Positions 58,412 to 64,000 of a DNA stretch of 64,000 nucleotides are shown in pieces. How positions within the stretch are numbered: the first letter of the stretch is position 1; each line of letters opens with the position of its first letter. The stretch is taken from positions 186,001 to 250,000 of the forward strand of contig JAEXRH010000011.1 in the NCBI GenBank assembly GCA_023438065.1, given 5' to 3'. The notes beneath the pieces are model-generated. The model had not been told where the DNA came from, did not search any database, and worked only from the letters and a program-made list of their open reading frames with translations. This DNA is from Spirochaetota bacterium. GTDB taxonomy: Bacteria; Spirochaetota; Spirochaetia; Treponematales; Treponemataceae. Position numbers and translations under genes: made by a program.

Positions 58412-59479
58412 TCACCGGGCTTTCCCCATCCTGATGACGAGATCGGCGATCTGGTCGAGGGGCACGACCTTGTCGACGGCGCCCAATTTGATGGCCTCCT
58501 TCGGCATGCCGAAAACGACGCAGGACGCCTCGTCCTGCGCGACGTTGAACGAGCCGGCGCCCTTCATCTCGAGCATGCCGCGCGCGCCGTCGTCCCCCAT
58601 CCCGGTCATTATGACGCCGATCGCGTTCTTTCCCGCGTACCGCGCCGTCGAGCGGAAAAGGACGTCGACCGACGGGCGATGGCGGGACACGAGCGGGCCC
58701 GTTTTCACCTCGACGAAGTATCGTGCCCCGGCGCGCTTCAGGAGGAGATGCTTGTTTCCCGGAGCGATGAGCACGCGCCCGCGAAGCACCGTGTCGTTAT
58801 CCGCGGCCTCCTTGATCTCGACGTCGCAGATCCCGTTCAGCCGCTCGGCGAACGCCGCGGTAAAATGTTCGGGCATGTGCTGAACGATGACGACCCCGGG
58901 ACAGTCGATGGGCAGGCGCTCGAGGAACACGCGGAGGGCCTCGGTACCCCCGGTCGACGCGCCGACGACGATTACGGTTTCCGTCGTCTCGATTTGGACG
59001 TGCGCGGACGGCATGGGAAGGATCACGTCGGCGGTCAGCTTCGGCGACACGGCGGGCGCCGAAGGCGTGAGTTTCTTGACCGTCGTCAGGTACGCCGCCC
59101 GGACCGCGTCCGATATCATGACGCGGGATTCCTCGATGAATTGTTTGGTCCCGACCTTCGGTTTGAGTATGATATCGACGGCCCCGAACTGCATGGCCTG
59201 GAAAACGTTGTTCGAACCTTCCTCGGCCTTGCTCGAGCAGATGATGACGGGCAGGGGATGCTGGCTCATGAGTTTCTTGAGGAAGGTCAATCCGTCCATT
59301 CTCGGCATCTCGATGTCGAGAATCATCACGTCGGGCACGCACCGCTTCAGTTTCTCGGCCGCGTCGTACGGGTCGGAGGCGGTCTCGATGACCGTTATGT
59401 CCGCCTCCCCGGAAAGGACTTCGGTGAGCGTCTGACGCACGACGGCCGAGTCGTCTACGAGCATTACCTGTATCATCAT
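58412..59479 (-). CDS. cheB: Chemotaxis protein-glutamate methylesterase/deamidase CheB
   Basis: 355 residues from ATG 59479, which shares one base with the cheR stop (TGATG). Receiver domain with Asp55 (VMILDIEMPRMDG), then the esterase with Ser175 (VVGASTGGTEAL), His201 (IVQHMPEHFTAAF) and Asp297 (MTGMGDDGARGM), a complete catalytic triad. It removes methyl groups from receptors when phosphorylated by CheA. The upstream open frame beyond 59479 is shadow of cheR. Confidence 0.97.
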   Translation of the reverse strand: MMIQVMLVDDSAVVRQTLTEVLSGEADITVIETASDPYDAAEKLKRCVPDVMILDIEMPRMDGLTFLKKLMSQHPLPVIICSSKAEEGSNNVFQAMQFGAVDIILKPKVGTKQFIEESRVMISDAVRAAYLTTVKKLTPSAPAVSPKLTADVILPMPSAHVQIETTETVIVVGASTGGTEALRVFLERLPIDCPGVVIVQHMPEHFTAAFAERLNGICDVEIKEAADNDTVLRGRVLIAPGNKHLLLKRAGARYFVEVKTGPLVSRHRPSVDVLFRSTARYAGKNAIGVIMTGMGDDGARGMLEMKGAGSFNVAQDEASCVVFGMPKEAIKLGAVDKVVPLDQIADLVIRMGKAR

Positions 59480-60303
59480 CACACCTCGCGCGTGTCGCGG
59501 TATACCGCGGAAGATACGCTTTTCAGCGGAAGATCGATCGCCCCGATATTCTCGGAGTGTCCCATGAACAGATACCCGCCCGGGGCGAGATGCTCGTGAA
59601 TGCGGTGAAGCACCTCGCGCTGCGTGTTCTTCTCGAAATAGATGAACACGTTCCTGCAGAACACGACGTGGTATTTCTTGCTGATCGAGTACGACTGGTC
59701 CATCAGGTTGAGCTTCCGGAACATGACCTTCTCGCGTATCTCCGGCCTGAAGCGAATCGTCTTCGCCTCGGGGTCGCGGCTCCGCATGCAATACCGCCTG
59801 AGGCACTCCGGCGGAATCTTCGCGGCCTGATGCTCGGTATAGATGCCCGCGTGCGCGATCTGGAGCACCTTCTCGGAGATGTCGGTACCCAGGATACGAT
59901 AGCGAAACGGGGATGATCCCGCCATGAAATTCTCGAGCGTCATCGCGAGGGTATACGCCTCTTGCCCGGTGGACGCGGCGACGGACCACAGGTTAAGGTC
60001 GGCGAGACCACGTTGCGCCGTGAGCTCCGGCAGCACCGTTTTGGACAGATAGTCGAAATGATGCGATTCCCTGAAGAAATCCGTCTCGTTCGTGGTGACG
60101 ACGTCGACGAGCTGCTGGACCTCGCGCTCGAAACCGGCGGGACTGAAGACGTACTCGCAATACTCCTCGTACGTCGGGATCTTCAGCGCGCGAAGCCGCT
60201 TGCCGAGTCGAGTCTCGAGCATGATCTTTTTGGCGGGGGGCATCTTGATGCCGAGGTTTCCCTCGATAAAATCCCTGAAAACGCCGAATGTCGCGTCGTT
60301 CAT
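59479..60303 (-). CDS. cheR: Chemotaxis protein methyltransferase CheR
   Basis: 274 residues; ATG 60303 overlaps the cheA stop by 4 nt. An N-terminal helical domain (LGIKMPPAKKIMLETRLGKRL) precedes the SAM-dependent methyltransferase: FFRESHHFDYL, WSVAASTGQEAYTLAM (families usually have GEEPYS), GTDISEKVLQIA and FCRNVFIYFEKNTQ. Adds methyl groups to receptor glutamates. The Gln for Glu change in the SAM motif is mild; the second Glu is kept. Confidence 0.96.
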   Translation of the reverse strand: MNDATFGVFRDFIEGNLGIKMPPAKKIMLETRLGKRLRALKIPTYEEYCEYVFSPAGFEREVQQLVDVVTTNETDFFRESHHFDYLSKTVLPELTAQRGLADLNLWSVAASTGQEAYTLAMTLENFMAGSSPFRYRILGTDISEKVLQIAHAGIYTEHQAAKIPPECLRRYCMRSRDPEAKTIRFRPEIREKVMFRKLNLMDQSYSISKKYHVVFCRNVFIYFEKNTQREVLHRIHEHLAPGGYLFMGHSENIGAIDLPLKSVSSAVYRDTREV

Positions 60304-62498
60304 CCTTCCGAAACCTCCGTCGCCTCGACGATCTGGTCGACGTCGAGAATGAGCGCGACGGACCCGTCGCCGAGTATCGAGCCGCTCGACACGCCCTCGG
60401 CGCGACGGAACATCTTTCCGAGCGGCTTGATGACGGTTTGGTTCCCCCCTACGACCTGATCGAAAAGAAGGCCGACGTGCTGGTTCTTGATGTTGACGAT
60501 CACCATTTGCTCGATCGCGCGGCGCTCGCCCTGAACGGCGAAAAACTCGCGCATGTCGACAAAGGGCAGTTGCCTGTCGTGAAACACGACGATTCGGCTA
60601 TCCTGCCGCTGACGGGCGCGTTCGAACTCGAGGCAACCGACGACGACCGAAAGGGGGATGACGAAGTGATCCTCGCCGAGACGGACGAGAAGCCCGTCGA
60701 TAATCGCGAGCGTCAGCGGGATCTTCAGGGTTATGCGCATGAACTCGCGCGGCTTGCTTTCGACCTCGATCGTCCCGTTGATCATCTCCATCTGGCGGTT
60801 CACCACGTCCATTCCGACTCCCCGGCCGGAGAGCGCGGAAACCTGCTCCTTCGTCGAGAAGCCTGGGGCGAAGATGAGGCGATACACGTCCTGATCGGTA
60901 AGCGCGTCTTCCGCCTTGATGATACCCTTGGAAATCGCCTTGTTCCTGATCTTCTCGACGTCGAGACCGTTGCCGTCGTCCTCGATGACGATGTGCACCG
61001 AGGCGCCCGTCTGGGCGGCTTTCAGGAGGATCTTCCCCGTCGCTACCTTGCCACGCTCGCGCCGGACGTCCGGGAGCTCTATGCCGTGGTCGAGGCTGTT
61101 CCGGATGATGTGGATGAGCGGATCGTTGAGTTTTTCGATGACCGTCTTGTCGAGCTCGGTGTCCCCGCCCTCGGTAACGAGTTCGACGCTCTTGCCGAGC
61201 TCGATTGAAAGGTCGCGCACGAGTCGCTTGAAGCTGCTGAAGGTCGACCCGATCGGGACCATGCGTATGCTCATGGTATTGTTCCGGAGTTCGTCGGTCA
61301 AACGACCGAATTGCTCCACGATCGTGACGAGCTCTTCGTTCCCGTGGCTCGTGCTCACCGTCTGCATGATCCGGGCGTGTATCGTCACGAGTTCGCCGAC
61401 GAGCGCCATGAGCTGGTCGAGCTTCTCGGACTTGACCCGGATGGTGCTCATGTCGGCCGCGGCGATCTTCGTCTTCTGGGCCTTTTGCAACTGCTTTTGC
61501 TCCTCAAGCGCGAGCTTGAGATCGGTGGGGGTAACGAGTTTTTCATCCATAAGAATTTCCCCGATGCGCCGTTGGCGCCCCAAGACACGGTCAAGCGTCT
61601 CCTGGCTTATCTTTCCCCGCTCGACGAGGATCTCCCCGACTTTCTTTCCGGTTCCGGCGGTCGCGTCGGCGAGATCACCGACGCGCTCGACGACCACCGT
61701 CGAGATATCCGCGATGAAAATGAACGCATCGCGGATATCGTTCTCGGAGGCTTTCGTCGTCAGGAAAATTTCCCATCCGACGAGACAGTCCTCGGGATCG
61801 AGAGTATCGAGCGGCGGGACAGCCGACAGCATGGGGACGCATACGCAATCCCCGAGGCGCTGAAGCTCGGCGATCACGGCAAGGGGGTTTCCCCCGCGAC
61901 GGAACATGTCCTTCCCGGGAACGAACACGATGTGCCAGGGTTCCTCAATCCCGGAGGGTTGCGTGCCGACGCCATCCATTCCGGCGCCCTCGACGCGTCC
62001 GCCGGCGGGGGGTTCCGTCGCGGAGGCGGCTGTCGACGACGCGCCGGCATTGTTATTCCCCTGCGCGCCATCCGATCCCGACGGCGCCGAAACCGACCCC
62101 GGCCCGCCCAAGGAGTCGAAGCCCGAATCCCTCCGGAACTCCTCGAGGAACGTCGAAAGCTCGTCCGACAGCGGCCCGACGCACTCCTCCGGAGAATCGA
62201 GCATCCCGAGGATCAGGTCGCGCGCCGTGAGCGTTCCGCCGATGAGACCCTTCGACACGCGAAGCTTGCCGTCGCGCAGCGCGGAAAGAACAGTCTCCAC
62301 CTCATGGCTGAAGGCGGACATGCGATCGAGACCGAACATCGCGGATGATCCTTTGATCGTGTGCATGACGCGGAAAACGGCGGAAAGGAGTTCCTTGTCG
62401 TCCGGATTGTCCTCAAGTTCGAGAAGGCTCGACTCGAGCGAGCCGAGAAGCTCAAGGGCCTCTTCTTTGAATGTTTCGATAAATTTGTTTTCTGCCAT
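60300..62498 (-). CDS. cheA: Chemotaxis histidine kinase CheA
   Basis: 732 residues. P1 HPt with phospho-acceptor His46 (VMHTIKGSSAMFG), a Ser/Gly-rich linker to about 165, then a P2-like CheY/CheB-binding domain (EEPWHIVFVPGKDMF). A linker with repeated GEILVERGKIS / GEILMDEKLVT text (MshE-N-like) follows, then P3 dimerisation, P4 ATPase (LDHGIELPDVRRERGK, DDGNGLDVEKI, GRGVGMDVV) and P5 CheW-like domain. Central kinase linking receptors to CheY and CheB. It is in the che operon 25 nt after the STAS gene. Confidence 0.96.
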   Translation of the reverse strand: MAENKFIETFKEEALELLGSLESSLLELEDNPDDKELLSAVFRVMHTIKGSSAMFGLDRMSAFSHEVETVLSALRDGKLRVSKGLIGGTLTARDLILGMLDSPEECVGPLSDELSTFLEEFRRDSGFDSLGGPGSVSAPSGSDGAQGNNNAGASSTAASATEPPAGGRVEGAGMDGVGTQPSGIEEPWHIVFVPGKDMFRRGGNPLAVIAELQRLGDCVCVPMLSAVPPLDTLDPEDCLVGWEIFLTTKASENDIRDAFIFIADISTVVVERVGDLADATAGTGKKVGEILVERGKISQETLDRVLGRQRRIGEILMDEKLVTPTDLKLALEEQKQLQKAQKTKIAAADMSTIRVKSEKLDQLMALVGELVTIHARIMQTVSTSHGNEELVTIVEQFGRLTDELRNNTMSIRMVPIGSTFSSFKRLVRDLSIELGKSVELVTEGGDTELDKTVIEKLNDPLIHIIRNSLDHGIELPDVRRERGKVATGKILLKAAQTGASVHIVIEDDGNGLDVEKIRNKAISKGIIKAEDALTDQDVYRLIFAPGFSTKEQVSALSGRGVGMDVVNRQMEMINGTIEVESKPREFMRITLKIPLTLAIIDGLLVRLGEDHFVIPLSVVVGCLEFERARQRQDSRIVVFHDRQLPFVDMREFFAVQGERRAIEQMVIVNIKNQHVGLLFDQVVGGNQTVIKPLGKMFRRAEGVSSGSILGDGSVALILDVDQIVEATEVSEG

Positions 62499-62523
62499 AA
62501 TCTCCCCCGCCTGAGCCTTGCGC

Positions 62524-62829
62524 CTACAAATACTCGAGGATCGCGCGCTCGAGCGACTCTCCGGTCGCGCACTCGCCCTCGCATAACCCCGCCATCATGA
62601 CGGTACGCTGAATCTCCGGCGACAGGAATCCGGTGAAGTGAATCTCCCGCGCCGCCTCCGTGGCCTTTCGGATACAGGCAACCATGATCTGTATGCCAGA
62701 AAGGTCCATCGCGACGACGCCGGAAAGATCAATGTGCCGTTCGCCCTTTTTATCCATCGAGTCAAGAAAGAATTTCCGGCATTCTTCCGCCCGTTCAATC
62801 GTCATCTCGCTCGGAATCCTATGCTTCAT
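62524..62829 (-). CDS. STAS-domain protein in the che operon
   Basis: 101 residues, a single STAS (anti-sigma-antagonist-like) domain. The motif AMDLSGIQIMVACIR holds the Ser that is phosphorylated in SpoIIAA-like proteins. The start overlaps the cheW gene by 11 nt. STAS proteins sit in other che operons and may modulate the array or a partner switch; no cognate kinase or phosphatase is nearby except CheA. Confidence 0.9.
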   Translation of the reverse strand: MKHRIPSEMTIERAEECRKFFLDSMDKKGERHIDLSGVVAMDLSGIQIMVACIRKATEAAREIHFTGFLSPEIQRTVMMAGLCEGECATGESLERAILEYL

Positions 62830-63328
62830 CTATCGCGTTCTCCTTCTCCAAATCGGATTCCCGGGAGGCCAAGGCTTTATCGATATTCAGGATAACGACG
62901 AAAGAATCCTCGACCTTGCCCATCCCGGCGATATATTCCGTATCGATCGCGGTCCCGATTCTCGGGGGAGGCTCGATATCCTTTTCATCGATCGTGACGA
63001 CCTTCTGCACTCCGTCGCTGAATATGCCCACGACGACCGAGTCGTCGTCTCCCTCGCCGAATAACCGGGCAACCTCCGTCACGATGATCCCGGTATCCTC
63101 GGTATACTGCGTCGGGCCCATCCCGAATTTAAGCCGGAGGTCTATGACCGGAATAACGCTTCCCCTGAGGTTCGCGACGCCGCTCATGTACTCCGGCATT
63201 CGCGGCACGCGCGTAATCCGCGGCACGCCGAGAACCTCCTTGATGCTCCCGACGTTGATCGCGTAGATTTCGTCGCCGAGCCTGAAAGTAAGATACTCAA
63301 GGATGCCAGTTCCGGCATTCTCCTCCAT
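62819..63328 (-). CDS. cheW: Chemotaxis coupling protein CheW
   Basis: 169 residues from ATG 63328 (AGGAG 7 nt upstream; a GTG at 63343 is less likely). SH3-like CheW fold: LEYLTFRLGDEIYAINVGSIKEV, MPEYMSGVANLRGSVIPVIDLRLKF and SVVVGIFSDGVQKVV. Couples receptors to CheA. An unusual acidic tail of ~20 residues (SRESDLEKENAIDEA) follows. Between the mcp gene and STAS gene in the operon. Confidence 0.95.
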   Translation of the reverse strand: MEENAGTGILEYLTFRLGDEIYAINVGSIKEVLGVPRITRVPRMPEYMSGVANLRGSVIPVIDLRLKFGMGPTQYTEDTGIIVTEVARLFGEGDDDSVVVGIFSDGVQKVVTIDEKDIEPPPRIGTAIDTEYIAGMGKVEDSFVVILNIDKALASRESDLEKENAIDEA

Positions 63329-63358
63329 ATTACGCTCCTTCACCCCTCAATTGGTCTT

Positions 63359-64000
63359 TCAGAATTCCTTGAAATCGCCGTCCAGCGCATCGCCGCCGGA
63401 GTGCCCCGGCTCGTCGTCAAGCACGAGGTGAATCCCCGTAAGGGGAAGCCTCCCCGAGTCCTGAGCGGCGCCCGGTTTCGCCGCGATGGCGGCTGCCGGC
63501 GTCGTGGCGGAAGACGCCGGTTTCGCCTCGGCTTTTTGCGTCGCATGCGCGGGAGCGGACTCTTCGCGCGGTGGCGCGACGCGAGCCGCGCCGGCCCGGG
63601 ACACGGCCGTTGACGAAGCGACAGGCGCGGGGGCCGGCTTGCGCTCGGCCTTCGGCGCGGCCGACTCTTTCGCCTTCGGCGCGGCTTTCGCCAGGACGGT
63701 CCCGGTCGCGCGGGAAACCTGCGCGCGGTTATCGTTATCGGACAGCTTGAAGAATCCCATGGTCGCCTGCATCTGCTCGGCCTGACCCGCGAGTTCCTCG
63801 GACATGGAGGCAGACTCCTCCGAAGCGCTCGCGTTCTGCTGAACGACCTGATCGAGCTGGAGAATGGCCTTGTTGATCTGCTCGGCTCCCGCGTTCTGCT
63901 CGCTCGAGGCCGCGCTGATCTCCTGCACGAGCTCGGCGGTCCGTTTGATCTCGGGAACCATCTCGAGGATCATCCGTCCCGCTTCCTCGGCGACGGTGAC
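63359..64000 (-). CDS. Methyl-accepting chemotaxis protein (partial, N-terminus beyond window)
   Basis: 213 residues visible; the frame is open to the right edge, so the sensory and most of the signalling domain are outside. The visible start is the end of the signalling coiled coil (EIKRTAELVQEISAASSEQN, GAEQINKAILQLDQVVQQN, SASEESASMSEELAGQA). A ~120-residue Ala/Pro/Lys-rich disordered tail follows, ending LVLDDEPGHSGGDALDGDFKEF (pieces: LVLDDEPGHSGG, DGDFKEF). No NWETF-type CheR/CheB tether is present at the end. First visible gene of the che operon. Confidence 0.93.
   Translation of the reverse strand, partial: VTVAEEAGRMILEMVPEIKRTAELVQEISAASSEQNAGAEQINKAILQLDQVVQQNASASEESASMSEELAGQAEQMQATMGFFKLSDNDNRAQVSRATGTVLAKAAPKAKESAAPKAERKPAPAPVASSTAVSRAGAARVAPPREESAPAHATQKAEAKPASSATTPAAAIAAKPGAAQDSGRLPLTGIHLVLDDEPGHSGGDALDGDFKEF

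Noticed and set aside
1..64000. CRISPR array, insertion sequence or riboswitch
   Set aside because: No spaced identical repeats, transposase text or recognisable aptamer was seen on either strand.

Overview
The window is about 64 kb of GC-rich (well over 55% by eye), gene-dense chromosome. It looks like a spirochaete of the Treponema/Spirochaeta side of Spirochaetota. The reasons are gene content rather than any search: a eukaryote-like XPB helicase with a partner protein, a clade-X phosphofructokinase, exported proteins with loose spirochaetal lipoboxes, many 7TM sensory proteins with cyclase or GGDEF outputs, and a chemotaxis operon with cheD. Species cannot be named. No phage, transposon or CRISPR array is visible. 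No gene-free gap exceeds 300 bp.

Layout. 1-7.3 kb (minus): the XPB helicase, a large partner frame running off the left edge, two exported unknowns, a zincin and rsmE. 7.4-9.9 kb (plus): an M29 aminopeptidase and a class-3 aldehyde dehydrogenase. 10.1-14.4 kb (minus): hybrid histidine kinase - pfs - luxS, i.e. methyl-cycle detoxification and AI-2 synthesis under a sensor kinase, divergent from an EAL phosphodiesterase. 15.8-20.8 kb: a candidate small RNA, purU, an HD-GYP-like membrane protein with an outer-membrane-like partner, and a solute-binding-like protein. 20.9-42.0 kb (minus): two tandem 7TMR-DISM class III cyclases, a 1740-residue Ig-repeat protein ending in a beta-barrel, and a 3896-residue Ig-repeat lipoprotein. 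42.0-48.9 kb: SDR and flavin reductase, two GGDEF proteins (one fused to hemerythrin), a cytidylate-kinase-like protein, tRNA-Ala(CGC) and a META-like lipoprotein. 48.9-57.3 kb: phosphofructokinase, NifU domain plus YgiQ radical SAM, SlyD, an ECF-S-like membrane protein, a TPR protein, the UPF0210/ACT pair and a 36-residue basic protein. 57.4-64 kb (minus): mcp-cheW-STAS-cheA-cheR-cheB-cheY-cheD.

Three things stand out. First, the tandem cyclases carry complementary active-site losses: one keeps both metal aspartates but has Lys for the catalytic Asn, while the other keeps Asn/Arg but has lost both aspartates. This predicts a two-gene heterodimeric cyclase like the C1/C2 halves of mammalian enzymes, encoded directly upstream of the giant surface-protein pair. 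Second, at least nine transcription-unit-first ORFs, one of them a 9-codon mini-ORF, have a sigma70-type promoter whose -10 box ends 6-8 nt before the ATG, while operon-internal genes have Shine-Dalgarno sites; this suggests routine leaderless mRNAs. Third, one such promoter drives a 9-codon ORF that runs straight into a terminator whose loop is CU-rich and anti-Shine-Dalgarno-like, a small RNA candidate.

Start codons were re-chosen for many genes from ribosome-binding sites, overlaps, signal peptides and promoters. All functional calls rest on motif and family recognition from the sequence alone.
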